64,000 nucleotides of DNA, from positions 10,114,196-10,178,195 of the forward strand of contig CAIIXF020000004.1 in NCBI GenBank assembly GCA_903813345.2. Direction: 5' to 3'. Below are positions 23,516 to 36,414 of this stretch, one piece after another; within the stretch, counting starts at the first letter, position 1, and each line of letters starts with the position of its first letter. The position numbers and the translations under genes were made by a program. The stretch is from Owenia fusiformis. Taxonomy: Eukaryota > Annelida > Polychaeta > Sabellida > Oweniidae. Below the pieces are notes generated by a model that saw only the letters and a program-made list of their open reading frames with translations, was not told the origin of the DNA and made no database searches.

Positions 23516-23735
23516 TCATGGCTTTATCATTCCATTTCTCTCTAAAATTTGAATATTCTTGCATTTTTACACCATTTAGAGTGTTGACTACATGCCTGTG
23601 TACTTTATTCCTTGCTAATTCCTCTCGTTCCTAAAAAAATAATTACATCACCAGAATTGGATGTTGTATGGCGGTTGGTGTTTGACATCTGTAACAAATA
23701 GCAGGTGGTGACATTGGCAATGTTAATAACATGTT
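23516..23735 (-). repeat. Foldback arm (minus) plus body fragment
   Basis: 23516-23640 is a minus arm (CATTTCTCTCTAAAATTTGAA to CCTTGCTAATTCC). 23645-23735 matches part of 30850-30990 with GTTGGTGTTTGACAT, TGTAACAAATAGCAGGTGG and TGACATT blocks. The arm and this body segment may belong to one longer element. Confidence 0.6.
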
Positions 23736-24647
23736 TATAATTACTACCTTATATTTTTCATGAATTTCATATTTTGAGTTGACTAAACGAGAATTAAAGA
23801 GTCCACTCAATGAACATGGTACACTTCATTCAAACTGATATCGAAAGCAATTAAATATTTTAGCTGAGAGTTGTAATACTTTAAATGAAAAATGATGAAT
23901 GCAACAGAAGTTACAATTTAATTGGTTTAATGCATTTTCCTAGTTTTGCAGGAACATAAGATTGCTCTTTGATTTCCCCTCTTTATTAAATACTTCAAAA
24001 AATCTCGCTTTTTGCATTAAAATCATGTTACACTTAGGTAGATCATGCAACAGTCACCAGGATCTATAGCACAATACTTATATGAGGGGAGTGATATTCT
24101 TATCATGTTTCGAAACGAAATGAAGTTAGACTTGGTTGGATAAGCAAAGAATAATGAAAATCAGGCATGGCATTCACAATCTCTATTTGAGCTAAATGCT
24201 GGAAAATGTTAACATTTTGATGATGTATTTTATAGGAATCGTGTAAAATTAGAGTGACTTAAGAGAGAGAATTATAAGCATGAAAAAATGAGTCGCTGGG
24301 CAGGTCTTTTACAAAGTTATTAGCCATGCAGAAATTTTTGATTCATTTACTCACAAAACTGAAATTTGAATTTTTAATGGATAAATGATAAATGATAGGA
24401 CATGCAAGGTTATTTTATATTATGGAGGAAAAGTTGCCAAATTTTTTTGTCAAAACAAGTAAATTATTCTGGTATAAGGATGGGGCCGAGGGAAAACTGT
24501 ACTTTGATAATGAAACCCTGGCATATGCTAGAGGGCACATGAAAATCAATTGAATCGCATTCTAGAGTCCAGGGTAATTCAAATATAGTGCCTACAGAGA
24601 AAATATTTCAATTTTTATGATTAGAAAATCTTCATCTTAATCTTCAG

Positions 24648-24912
24648 GAAATACAGTCTCCCATCATCGCTGAAGTTAAATCCTTCCCACAAGTCGTCAT
24701 CAGCTTCCTCAGCAATGGCAAGGTTATTTGGGAATAAACCGAACCCTCGACAAATTATCAACCCTGCATCGTCAGCATCCACCATGAGGCCATTGGCCAC
24801 CTCTAAGATCACACCAGGGACCCCTGAAAGGAGTCGGGTGGAAGAACAGTTACGGCTTCTATCTCAAAGCCCTACGAGTCCTACCAACAAAAGTCACAAA
24901 AGCCCAAGTCAG
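24648..24912 (+). CDS. Exon 2 of the A transcript
   Basis: The acceptor TCTTCAG and donor CAG|GTAGG frame 265 bases. The first base completes the split Arg codon of exon A, and the exon ends in phase 0. It encodes about 88 residues including KYSLPSSLKLNP, AMARLFGNKP and a short charged segment ERSRVEEQLRLLSQSP, followed by NKSHKSPSQ. It is Ser/Pro-rich with several SP/TP sites. The phase fit on the left is exact. On the right, the next phase-0 exon that stays open is at 59534: joining to the block at 47674 would hit a stop within seven codons. An internal ATG at 24715 exists but need not be used. Confidence 0.83.
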
Positions 24913-27337
24913 GTAGGAAATTGAAATTATTGTCTCAGGAGAGGCCATGCTACATTCATCAACAGCTGTCCTAGAAAAATTATTAAATTTATTAACAGGA
25001 TAATATCTTGGCTTGAATGTCAATTTATTATTTTTCATTATTCATGTTATTTATCCCCATATTGAGTTTGGGGATATCTTATTTAATTTCATAATATTTT
25101 ATTTCCATTTTGAACAAATGGAGATATAACATTCAGATTGAAGTATAGCTTAGGAGTGTCTTACTTTCTTACTATGCAGTATGTAAAAACAAGAGTACTT
25201 GATTGATAGTTCTTTAGGCTGAGGCAAAATGCCTCACTCTGAATTTAGTTTGAGTTTATAAAAATGCCATCCCCAAACTGATTCATCCTTCATGATTTCA
25301 TATTTACAGAAAATATGCTTTTTATCATAATCCATCAAATGTGTATGTTTAGATTGCCAAAGTATTTTTTAACTTCTGGAATTCATACTGAGTACCTTTA
25401 ATTACAAGTTGATTCCCCATCGATCCTATTGGGATTCATTGTTTACATTAGAGTGTTTTTACTGTAAAACTCACGTTAGCCGTAATTAGAGTTTTCCTAA
25501 ATCCCTTAGCAATAGGGCCAAACTGACAGACATATCCTTCCTTTTCAATTCGGAAGACGTCATGGTTCTTGATTTTTGAAACAAAATGTTGCATTTTTAA
25601 GAAATTCTCAAAATCGTTGTCTATATGTTTAATTCGCACATCTATTGTTAATACTTTAGATTAAGGTAAGGGATTCCATAAGATAGCATACTTAGAATGA
25701 GTAGCTAGGCTAGATCAAGTAATTGTGTCTTATGTAAGAGTGTATAAGTGGAACTAGTAAAAGGGTAAAGAAAACAGGACTGTAGCCAAGGGGCTTTGAG
25801 GGACACCCATCTCCCTCCAGCCAAAAATTATTTCAAGTCATGCAGCTTCTCAACATTCTGAGCACTTTTCAAATGATTTTTGGCCAATGTGTTGTAAAAA
25901 GCTGGCTACGGGTCTGGAAAATCAGTCTATCAGTAAATACTAGATTTGCAGACTATTTGAGGCAGAAAATCAAATCAGGTCTTAAGACTAGATAATTGAT
26001 GGAATTAACCCGATTTCTTCTTATTTAGAGCACATGTATATTTTGGGTTGAAATATTGGAAAAAAAAATCAGATGAGCTTAAATAATTTTGTGCTAAGAA
26101 TGCATTCAATGATATTTCAGTATTGCATTACATTTTGACAACTTGGTTAACTCAGAATTTATACATTCCATGTTCTTTGAATATTGAAGGCAAAATCTCA
26201 GTCCCATAAACTTCATTAAATGTATTGTTCATAGTGTATGAACATCATTCATTTTTTACTTTGTATTCTATGTTTCCTAAATTTTGATTTAAATTGAGTT
26301 ATTCGTTAGCCTTTAATAAGTAAAATTGGGGGAGTTTAAAACAGGAGCCTTTAAGATGAAATTCTGAGATAATTAAACAATGTACATGTACATGTATTTG
26401 TGAAGTATACATATGATAGCAATATAGAAAGGAATATCAAAAATAGTTTAACACACAGATGTATGAAATGCCTTCATTTCATTTTTTTGTGTACTAAAAA
26501 TAACTCAGGATCAGGACAGAATACTTGACTGTATTTCGCTTTAAATTGTCATGCAACATTGGTGTTAAAAATAACTTTTTGATATTATGAAGTCTTGAAA
26601 AATGTAACATGAAATATGCCAAGTGAATCAAATATATCCTTCCAAAATCTGATAAAATATTTATATCCAAAGTGTAATTTTCCTTTAACTAGTACCAATA
26701 TTGCATGCAGACAAACAAAGCAGATTTCTGCTTAAAAATAAGACATTCAATTAAGGCATGTTTGCTTCCTTTAATTATTATAAAATATATCAGCTCTGTG
26801 TGTATTCCCAAAAACTGCCATTTCTGTATTTTCTCGGATATTTTTTGCTTAAGTCATGCCACGGTCTGATGATAGCTTGTTTCATTTTTAAACGGTATAT
26901 TTTAGAGTATGGTACTATATACCGTACCGTTTGAGTATGGTGCCATACACTATTCGAATATACATGTACTATCGCAATATACTGTTTGAATCTAGTGTAC
27001 CATATTTCACTGTAACATACAGTACTGTAGCCAAGATGGTTCTGTATAGGGTACTTTTGGAGATTGGCTGTCTAACTGAGTATCTCTAGTGATTGCTGTT
27101 TCCAAAATAATCCCCCATAACATCATATTTAATAGAATATTTCTTGTTCAGAAAACAACATAGCATGATGTTTAATGTAACATATCAAGAAAATAATTCA
27201 ATCGGAGAATTGGAGAATATTTATAATCTTAGATTACCGCTCGGGGAAATATTTCTTTTGATTACAAATCATAAATATCTCGAAATGTTAACTTCTCTCG
27301 GTATCATTTCTTCGTTTTATATCAATAGTTAGAATGA

Positions 27338-27955
27338 ACTGTTTGATTTTCTTGCATTTCTATATAATTAGAATGTTCACTACATTGTCTGGTTACTTTA
27401 TTCCTTGCTGATTCCACTCTTTTAAGAGGAAATGGAGAAATATGAAATATGGATGCTAGGGGGATGTTGCTACTGGGTAGGCACCAGGATGTAAGATTTG
27501 TGGCTTCGGAATATGATAGAATATTCCCCTTGTAGAAAATATTACGGAGGTCTAGTCTAATGATTGGCTTTTTTCTTTGGAATGAAACACCATTTTTGTA
27601 TGTATATAATTTAGATTGTTGACTACATGCCTGTTTACGTTATTCCTCGGTTATTCCTCTCTTTTCCACCCCATTTCAACCCTTGCTTAATGTAGAAGCA
27701 TTCCAGTGCTGATTTTTTCAGGGTTTGCAGTTATGTAATTTGTACCCTTGGGGTAAATTATACATGGAGGTCTGGTCTAAAAAAACTTACTTTTTCTAAT
27801 ATATGTATATGCAACGAGCTAATTATGTGCATGCCCAGGTAGTGACATTTTGCATGTTAATACGTACCTTATATATATACGATACAGTGTTTACTATGTG
27901 TCTGTGTATTTCCTTCCTTGCTTATTCCACTCTTGTCCACTCTATTTCCAAACTT
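27338..27955 (-). repeat. Three minus foldback-arm fragments in a row
   Basis: Fragments at 27338-27425, 27597-27690 and 27885-27955 each retain the TTTATTCCTTGC-TGATTCC-ACTC end of the arm, and two retain CTACATGCCTG or CTACATTGTCTGG. They are in the same orientation, so either three insertions or one insertion later duplicated. Confidence 0.65.
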
Positions 27956-28075
27956 AGGAACATCCTGTCTTAAATTTCCTTTCTAGGTTTTGAAATAAAA
28001 CAGGGACACACCTGGTATGCTAACATATTTACTAATAGGAAATTAGGAATATATATAAGATATTCTGTACTTCTA

Positions 28076-28196
28076 CTTAATTTGGCGCTAATTACTCTGG
28101 CGGATTTGCTGTTTTGAACATTTGGTGGCTACTTTATTTGGTGGACTATAAACAATTTGGCAAATCTGCCAAATAATAACAGCCACCAAATTAAGT
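28076..28196. mobile_element. 121 bp palindromic MITE
   Basis: It begins CTTAATTTGGCGCTAATTA and ends with the complement of CTTAATTTGGTGGCTG. The inner blocks GGCGGATTTGCTG and (complement) GGCAGATTTGCC also pair. The arms are about 45 bp around a short centre. It is non-coding. Confidence 0.55.
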
Positions 28197-28594
28197 CGGA
28201 GTTCAATGACCTATTTATATTTGGTATCAAGAAAAATTTGTATGTCAAGAAATAAACCTCGAGTGTTAAATGTGCACATCTAAATTGTAACATTTATGAT
28301 TATAATAGCAACATTTTTAGTTTGATAGCGTAACAATGCAAAAACTGCATCAACTTTAACATTACACTGTCTCCTAAATGAAAGGCTTGTAGCTTGACTA
28401 AATACACACAGTATTCAAGCTAATCAAGTTCTGCTGTAATTAACTGAACACAGGGGTGGATTTCTCACTCATGATGAACATCTTGGAATGTGGGTGGCGG
28501 ACACAAATTACGTATCAGGCTTGTAAAAAGATACACTCAGGTGTTACATTCAATTACATGATAATTAAAGAACTGCAAGTTAAAAGGTTATTGT

Positions 28595-28965
28595 GGTCAT
28601 GTTTTGTATTGTAAAATAGAGTGGAAAGGAGTGGAATAAGCAAGGAATAAAATACACAGGCATGTAGTTAACTCTCTAAATTGTATAGAAATCCAAGAAA
28701 ATCAGGTAGTTCATTCAAATTTTAGAGAGAAATGAGAGGAATTAGCAAGGAATAAAGTAAACAGGCATGAAGTCAACACTCAAAATTCTCCCTGACTGGA
28801 AATGCAAGAAAATCAGGGATGTGAAAGAGATATGAGAAAGAATGAAATAAACACATGTATGGATACCACTCTAGATTATATAAAAATGCATGAAAATCTT
28901 ACAATTCATTCAAATTTTAGAGAGAAATTGAGTGAAATAAGCATGAGCAGACGGATAATTTTCTC
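28595..28965 (+). repeat. Two to three tandem plus foldback-arm units
   Basis: GTCATGTTTTGTATTG, AAAATAGAGTGGAAAGGAG and GGCATGTAGTTAACTCTC lead into a repeat of AGCAAGGAATAAAGTAAACA (28746) and a further unit ending GCATGAGCAGACGGATA (28940-28956). The internal units are partial, as if unequal exchange had stacked them. Confidence 0.75.
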
Positions 28966-29364
28966 ACACCTACAACTGATCTATTTCTCATTTTCTTGAA
29001 AGATACTAGATAAAGAGTAGAAAATGTTTGTGTTATTTTAGTGATGAAATACTGTTTTGATACATATAGCAAGCACCCATTTACGTAATCATTATTAACT
29101 TAGACATTTTGATTAAACATTTTTAAATGCAACTGATTATGTTATCCAGGTTCATTATGGAAGACCATCTGTTTGTTATGTTCTATATTATTAACTGTAG
29201 TTGTGTTAGTATTCACCCCATGTATCATAATGTACAGATGTATCCTTCTTTAGATGCAAATAACTATATGTAAGTTAGCTCGCATAATATAAATATAGCA
29301 TCTAGTTACATTGCATTTTGATATTGGATGGGAGGGAGCTGACAACAGTGTTTTCAGCATATCT

Positions 29365-29495
29365 TTACAGGGCTCTTGCTCGGCTTTTAGACTGTGGCGC
29401 AGCACCACTCTCTATTTAGCTCCCACCACAACCTATAGGCAAATCATGATTGTTCCAACACTCTTAACTCGACTGAATTCAGAATAATAGCATGC
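29365..29495. repeat. Dispersed repeat, copy 2 of 2
   Basis: Same orientation as 4855-4985. Shared landmarks are GGCTTTTAGACTGTGGC, CTATTTAGCTCCCACCACAA, CCTATAGGCAAATCATGATT and AATAGCA. Confidence 0.6.
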
Positions 29496-30180
29496 AAAAC
29501 AGATAAAATATGACATGAAGATGATTTATCTAGATTGAACGGTTATGCTGAAGATATTTCCACCACACCCTAAATATTTCCTAGTGAGAGCCCTGCTTTG
29601 TTTGCTATTGATAGTTAAAATTCTGGATACCGTCAGAATCTTGAAATATTGGGATATTTTGACAAGTGGATAAGATGGGACACTATCGTGATGTTTGAAT
29701 AAAAAAGATGCTGTTCAGTGTAATCAATGCATCAATATGATTTTGAGTACTGCGGATAGGTGGCGTACCTAATTGGCTTAATTTTTTATGAATGTATACA
29801 GAAAAACCTGGAAAGTAGAACATTCTGTAAGTGAACTTTACTTTGACATATAAAAGGTGTTCCACAAATACAGATTTACTGTAATTATTATGTTTCTCAT
29901 ATAACCCTTGTTCCTTGTGAAACACCTTTGAAGTAGAACACTTTTGTGGTCCCGAAGGTGTTCTACTTATGCAAGTTCTAATGTACTATTACCCCTTGTA
30001 TATTCTGACTATTCCAGTTGCATTTCGAAGCCCCTTTGCTGTCATTTAGACCCCCAGTTGTATTTATTTATAAGTAAACTGAATGAATAAATTGTTCCAA
30101 CGGGTATATTAGTGATAGCTTTGCATACTAAATCATTCCTATTGGAAGTTAGTTTGATCTGGTCCTGTTTGGTAGAAAAG

Positions 30181-30400
30181 TTTTTAGATTTTTTGTCTTA
30201 TGTTTGAGTGAAGTGTCTGATTTTCTTGCATTTTGATGCAAATTAGAGTATTGAGTACATGCCTGTTTACATTATTCCTTGCTGATTCCTCTCATTTTTC
30301 TCTAAAATTTGAATGAACTGCTTGATTTTCTTGAATTTCCATACAATTTAGAGTATTGAGTACATGCCTGTTTATTTTATTCCTTGCTGATTACACTTTT
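30181..30400 (-). repeat. Two tandem minus foldback-arm units
   Basis: TGAGTGAAGTGTCTGATTTT starts the first unit and TTGAATGAACTGCTTGATTT the second. Both contain GTATTGAGTACATGCCTG and TTATTCCTTGCTGATT. Confidence 0.75.
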
Positions 30401-30849
30401 TCAAATTCATTAGTTCCTTTATTTTGTGACATTTGAAGATGTACTAGATAGAGTTTCTTAAAGTAAAGTATTGTTTAATAAGATTGGAGTCCGGTTCTGT
30501 TTCTTTAACTTTCTAACATCATCACTCATGATGAGAAAGAATCTCTTCATGCAAACTCAAATGTTGAATGAACTGTAAAAATGGGAAGTCCGGAATACAT
30601 AACTTGGAAACTCACTTTTTCAAACAGATTTTTATACTTTGTAAAGATGTCTCTCATGTTGAATCAGAATCCAATAATTTTCCTACACAAAAATATGAAC
30701 TTACATAAATGATATCAAATTAATCATTAGTAATTTCATATCTAGAAATGAATGATAGAGAATTAAGCAATATTTTTTATCTCCGCCCATGTCGCATAAT
30801 CATGTTACAACCAGAAATAGCGACATACTGTATTGTTACTGTCTCTCAA

Positions 30850-30990
30850 CTTACTTGTGGCCACTGTTTAGCAGTTGGTGTTCTGCAGTTGGTGTTTGAC
30901 ATTCGATGTCTGTGACAGCGTTCAATCTTCTGTGGTCAGTATATGTAACAAATGGCAGGTGGTGACATTTTGCATGTTAATGCATTGTTC
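30850..30990. repeat. Body fragment shared with 23645-23735
   Basis: Shared blocks are GTTGGTGTTTGACATTC, GTAACAAATGGCAGGTGG and TGACATTTTGCATGTTAAT. The last also occurs near 27850. It probably belongs to a longer version of the foldback element. Confidence 0.5.
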
Positions 30991-31169
30991 AGTTTTATTG
31001 CAGACTGCTGAAATTAAAAGATACATAGTCAGTCTGTATTTGCAGTAGAGGAGGCTTCTAAAAATAATCTCTAAGATCACATGTGTTTCTGTAACCTTAT
31101 GCTACATTAGATAAAATAAGATTTGGAAATTAGGTAACATCCCTATCAGTACTTCTCCCTGGTCATGCC

Positions 31170-31320
31170 TATTTCACCTCATTTCTTTCTAAAATTTGAA
31201 TGAAGTGTTTGATTTTCTTGCATTTCTATACAATTTAGAGTGTTGACTACATGCCTGTTTTGTTTATTCCTTGCTGATTCCATTCTTTTCCACTCTATTT
31301 TGCATTTTAAAACATGATAT
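31170..31320 (-). repeat. Foldback-arm repeat copy (minus)
   Basis: A well-kept copy: TCTAAAATTTGAATGAAGTG, GCATTTCTATACAATTTAGA, GTTGACTACATGCCTG, CTTGCTGATTCCATTC and TTAAAACATGATA follow in order. Confidence 0.75.
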
Positions 31321-31999
31321 TTATGAACATTTCTCAAGGGCGGATCTCCATGTAACATGTGTTTTTGGTGCTTTGTGATAATTCATGGCATTAACATTGA
31401 TATGGCAGATGTTACCAAGGGGTCTGTTTACATTGTGGAGGTATCTCTCCATACAAACATTCTACTTTATTTTGAGACCCCCCCTCCTATTATGGTCTAA
31501 TAGTATGTTCAATATATTCAAAGAGGAAAGTATTATCATGAAGAAATGTTAACTGTATAAAATATTGGAACACATGTAATGATAGATGATTTTATTTTGA
31601 TATTATTTATGTTTATTTTATGATTTATAATGAAATAACCCATTTGGAATAATACATCTCCGACCTATCCACATTGTATGAAATCACAAGATGTAACTTG
31701 TGGTTCTTAGAAAACTCTAAGAGGAGTATTTATATGAGACAAAATCAACATTGGAAGTTACAACGAAGAGGGCTGACATTTTTTGTACCTTTTGTCTGTG
31801 TAAGGTACTTGAAGTAATTACATCAAAGAACTGGAATGCTCAAATTCATCATATACTGGTTTATAATATGTCAAATTGGTTTATAAAAGGTCAAATTCCA
31901 TGACTGGTTTGAGACTATTTGGCCATCACAACAATTCTCTTGGAAACCTGGCCTGAATAAACCTTTGCTGTTTACATTCTCAACCAAAAGATTTTGCAA

Positions 32000-32520
32000 T
32001 TGTCCTGTTTATTTCACTCCATTTCTCTCTAAAATTTGAATGAACTGTCTGAATTTTTGATATTTCTATACAATTCAGAGTGTTGGCTTTATGCTTATCT
32101 TTTTCATTTCTTGTTGATTTTGTTTTTTTTCATGTTTTGGGGATTTAAAAAGATGACCTAGTTTTGTTTTTGTTTGGTATTTCAGCTGATTCATTCCTGT
32201 GGTCACTTTCAATGCTATCCTTATCTCAATTGTCTAAATTGCTTTCACTTTGGAATTTGGAATATAAACAGAACAGATATGTCAAATTGTCATGTTTTGA
32301 AATGGGTCATGTTTTGAAATGCAAAATAGAGTGGAAAAGAGTGGAGTTATGAAGGAATAAAATAAATAGGCATGTAGTGAACACTCTAAATTATATAGAA
32401 ATGCAAGAAAATCAGATACTTCATTCAAATTTTAGAGAGAAATGAGAGGAATAAGCAAGGAATAGAGTAAATACACAGGAAGTCAACACTCAAAATTACA
32501 GAGAAATATGACATAGGCAG
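32000..32520. mobile_element. Foldback pair: minus arm, spacer, plus arm
   Basis: The minus arm at about 32000-32155 (TCTCTCTAAAATTTGAATGA) faces a plus arm at about 32290-32520 (GTTTTGAAATGCAAAATAGA), separated by ~130 bp. The inner ends of the arms face each other, so the whole is an inverted repeat. The plus arm has a duplicated inner block near 32450-32510. A mariner remnant abuts its outer end at 32526. Confidence 0.7.
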
Positions 32521-32525
32521 ACATA

Positions 32526-33581
32526 CCAGGTCGTTCAATAAGTTCATGCAAAAACACTCTCATTTTTTCATTTTTCAATTTTTTTCCTTGAAACTTCCAC
32601 AAATCATAGAAAAAAATACCTACTCATTGAAAAACAAAAAAATAAATTACTTTGTTTTGATTGGTCAAAAGTTATGGTTGCTATGGTAACCTGTGTTTTG
32701 GTCACGCGGGGCAATTTATGACGTAAAAAAAGTTTAATCTTAATTGAATTCTTGTGATTTATTAGTTGCACATTAGATACACTCAGTCTATAAAACACTG
32801 TCCTTTCAAATTGAAGTCCCTATCAAGCATGTCACTTCACTAAATGCATAGTTCCTGGCGCTTCATCCATTCTTCGTATTGAACCCTAAAGCCAAAAGGG
32901 AATTTAGTGTGTCACCTTAAGCGAGCTCTTCAAAAGAAACAGCCTGAAATTACGCATTTCTCCAAGTTATTTCACCAAGACAATGCCCCATGTCATCGAG
33001 CAAATATGGTTCAGGATATCATCTGAGATACCCTACAGATGGAGATTTTAGACCAGGCTGCATACTCCCCTGATGAGGCTATATTGGACTTTGGGGCGTT
33101 CAATATGATGAAAGACGAACTGAGGTGTTCGTTATGCAAGCATGACAGAGCTCACTGCAGCCGTGCAGAGTGCTGCACTAAATTCCCTGGCTTTAGGGCT
33201 CAATACGAAGAATGGGTGAAGCGCCAGGAACTATGCATCCAGTATAAAGAAGAATATTTTGAGCATTAATGAAGTGAATTGCTTGTTAGAAACTTCAATT
33301 TAAAAGGACAATGTTTTATAGAGTGTACCCGGCTAAGGTGCAACTAATTAATCACAAGAATTCAATTAAAATTAAAAAATTTTCACGTCATAAATTGCCC
33401 CGCGTGACCAAAACACAGGTCACCATAGCAACCATAACTTTTACCAATCAAAACAAAGTAATTTATTTTTTCGTTTTTCAATGAGTAGGTATTTTTTCTA
33501 TGAATTGTGAAAGTTTCGAGGAAAAACATCAAAAGATAAAAAAATGAGAGTGTTTTTGCATGAACTTATTGAACGACCTGG
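32526..33581 (+). mobile_element. Mariner-type transposon remnant with inverted-duplicated 3' end
   Basis: TA dinucleotides flank termini CCAGGTCGTTCAATAAGTTC (left) and its complement (right), the hallmark of Tc1/mariner insertion. The arms are far longer than normal mariner termini: about 385-405 bp each (left to about 32912, right from about 33175). The left arm is not a transposase 5' region. It is an inverted copy of the right end, including codons for the transposase C-terminus (CTGGCGCTTCATCCATTC on the left against GAATGGGTGAAGCGCCAG on the right). The ~260 bp centre keeps one more transposase piece. A full mariner is about 1.3 kb, so the 5' half is gone and the element could not transpose by itself. 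Confidence 0.85.
32917..33269 (+). pseudogene. Mariner transposase C-terminal fragment, broken
   Basis: The frame encodes HQDNAPCHRA (second catalytic Asp with the usual DNAPCH context), a premature TGA soon after, then AYSPDEAILDFGAF in place of the usual PYSPDLAPCDF-like block, and a C-terminal WVKRQELCIQYKEEYFEH resembling the mariner W-x-K-R...C-I...YFE ending. About 115 residues remain of an expected ~340. The first catalytic Asp and the DNA-binding domain are absent. The Pro and Ala of the SPDLAP block have drifted, so this is an old copy. Confidence 0.85.
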
Positions 33582-34324
33582 TATTACTTAGTGTGTTTTT
33601 ATTTTGTTTTTCTTTCTTTTTTCTTCTTTATTTATTAAACTTACATGTGAAAGTGTGCCACTGATACAAAAGCGTAGTTCTGAATAAATAAATAAAAACA
33701 TTTAATAAAATGAATAGTAAAAATTATCCAATTTAATGCATTACAGTACATTGAAAAAAATCAGTCACAGTTATTATTATGATTTAGTCAAAAGAGATAT
33801 ACCGGTCCTGATAGGTTTAACATGTGGAGCCAAATACAGGGTCGCTCAAAAAATTGGTGTCATATATATACTGGAAATATACACTTATTAACAGAAGCTG
33901 GTCTATTTACCATCTTAGAATGATTGTTTTATTTGTCATTTTTATCGATGCATCATTTAGTATTCAAAACATTAAAGTCAATTAGAACACACAAGTATCC
34001 GATTATTGGTCAATTAATTAAATAGATTGTTTTCTGCTTTGGGCAGTTTAAAGTACACATGTTTCCATGTTTGAACCCTGTAATAATATCATGTCATTCC
34101 AATTATCAAATTATTTTGTAAACGATTAATTGTTATGAATGATTAAAACTCTATTGACCAAAACTTTTACTTAACTGAATTACACACATTGGAACTTGTG
34201 ATTATTCTTGTTGCCTTGGTGATCATTCTTGTTGCTAGGCATCAGACTGAAATTATTTGTTTGTTTGTCTTTGTTATAAATGAGTCAATTATTTGTCTGT
34301 TGACAGGAGTTCATTCTTCCCATT

Positions 34325-34870
34325 TCTGAAACATCCGTCTGCTCATACTTATTTTCATGAATTTCTCTACAAAATTTGGATAAAGTATCTGATTTTTTGG
34401 CATTTCTGTACAATGTAGAGTATTGACTACATGTATGTGTACTTTATTCCTTGCTAATTTCACTCTTTACTCCTCTATTTTGCATTTTAAAAAATGACTG
34501 TCATGATATTTGTTTGATTTGTTTCTAGTGCAGTAATCTGTTAACAATTACAAGATCACATTCCTTCCTTTACCCTGAGATTACAAGCTATTGCTAGCCT
34601 CTGACTAGCACCGATTGTTTTATTGTTTAGCATACAACCAATCAGAGAACATCACATATAGACATGGTAACACCATACATGAGCAATATTTGACATTGAT
34701 TGGCTCAATGAGTTCAAAGGCTTATCTACAATTTATAGAGTGCGAGATTATCTTGATTATTTTTCTAAAGTTTTTTTCTCCTGCAAGGCAGTTTCTATGG
34801 TGTCTTTAAACTGGACATGTTTTGAAAATGAAAGAGAGGAAGCAGGAAGAATTGCTAAAACATACAGTTT
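34325..34870. mobile_element. Foldback pair: minus arm and short plus-arm fragment
   Basis: The minus arm spans 34325-34500 with outer end ACATCCGTCTGCTCATAC. The plus fragment at about 34813-34870 keeps only ACATGTTTTGAAAATG and a decayed AGAAT-x-GCTAA block. The spacer is ~310 bp. Confidence 0.5.
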
Positions 34871-36414
34871 GTACTGGACCTGATTTCACGTTTTGTGGCA
34901 ACTATCCCTTTACTCTTGGTTCCATAGGGAATGGGGGGGGGGGGGTAGAGAGTAAATGTGGCAGGAAATTAGAGTCTTGTGGTAACACTATAATGATTTA
35001 ATGACTTACAAATCTTACATTAGACAAAAATAAAACAAACCATCATTAATTATCATATTATGGTTTACTGGTTTCCTGACACTGGCATTGTCTCTGGAAA
35101 TGGCCAAAGGGAAGATGTGGGCTGATTTGGTTGAACCGCACGATCTCTAATTTTGATTCATAAAGGGACATTGACAGTTGTCTCAGGTTTCTTGCGTTTA
35201 TTTATCAGATATCCTGTATGCTGTTGTTCTGCTGTAGTGATGCTTCAACACTGTATACCCCTGCCCCTCCCCCATGTACGATGAATGTCACCTTGGCCAA
35301 CACACACTGGTGAGTGAAGTAGGCCAAGGGAGAAGGGTCCAGGGGGGGGGGGGGCATTGAGCAAGACTAATCTGTTTGTGTCATATTTATATGTATTTTA
35401 GTAACACAGAAGTTAGTAACATGCAATGGTCCTCATTCACTGGATATGAAGATTTGTCTGCTATGCAGATCATAATCAAGCTATTTTTCTTAATCATGAT
35501 AAGAAAAACTTGCACTTTATATTTTACCCCAGATGTTTTGTTACACATAGAAAATATCATCCTCAATGCAACCTTCACTTTTGTTACACAATATTTGTTT
35601 GATTAGAAATAACATGTTTGATCAGGGAATTTCAAATCAGGGAAAAGTCAGGAAATTTTGATTTGGAAATGTTCTGGCATTGGCAGTTACCCTGTGAATG
35701 GTTTGAACATTATTTTTCTCAATATGTATAATATCAAGTGGAAGTATGTAAAAATTTGATGAACATAGTTTGTGTACAACTTACACTTTCATCACTGTAT
35801 CTTTATTACTACAAACAATAACTCCATAATATGTTCAAATAAATCAGGAAAGCATAACTAAATGTGTTGTTGACACTGACAAAAACTGGACTGAAAATCA
35901 TGACGTTAGTGTAAATAAAACAAAAATAGAAGTTAAATATAGTACAGAAAAACAAATTTCAGATATTAATATTATCACAATCTAATAAATTAAGATATTT
36001 TATGGGGCATAAATCGGAATGGGGGTGGGTGTATTTTGGCTGGTTGAAACTTGAGACAATGTTTGGTGCTAAACTGTGATTCAAAACTAGGAAACACTTT
36101 GTATCTGGTTCAATAAGGGATAAGTCAATTTAGTGTGATGTCTAAATTTGAAATTTGTTCCAGAATAGGGCTTTCATTAGTAAACAGTCAATTTTCTTTG
36201 GTGTTGCAGCAAAAATTGTTACTTTGGAGAAATTGCTGCTACTGCTTACATTTGAATTATGTGGGTGTTTTATTAGTGACTTATCCCCCCATGCTCAGTG
36301 GTAAGTCAGCTAAAATTGCCCTTGGTTTTAGTGTGTCCTATATGTAAACTTTCCTCCAGTACTGATGGTAACTGTATACCTCCCTTGTGAAAAAATTTGT
36401 GAAAATTCAGCTCA

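Larger units (their letters stand above)
22312..24647 (+). other. Intron between exon A and exon 24648
   Basis: Donor GTGAGT at 22312 and acceptor AATCTTCAG ending at 24647. The intron carries a hairpin-ended element (23111-23490) and one foldback arm (23516-23640) followed by a body fragment (to about 23735) that recurs near 30.9 kb. I see no other exon candidate inside it. Confidence 0.75.
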
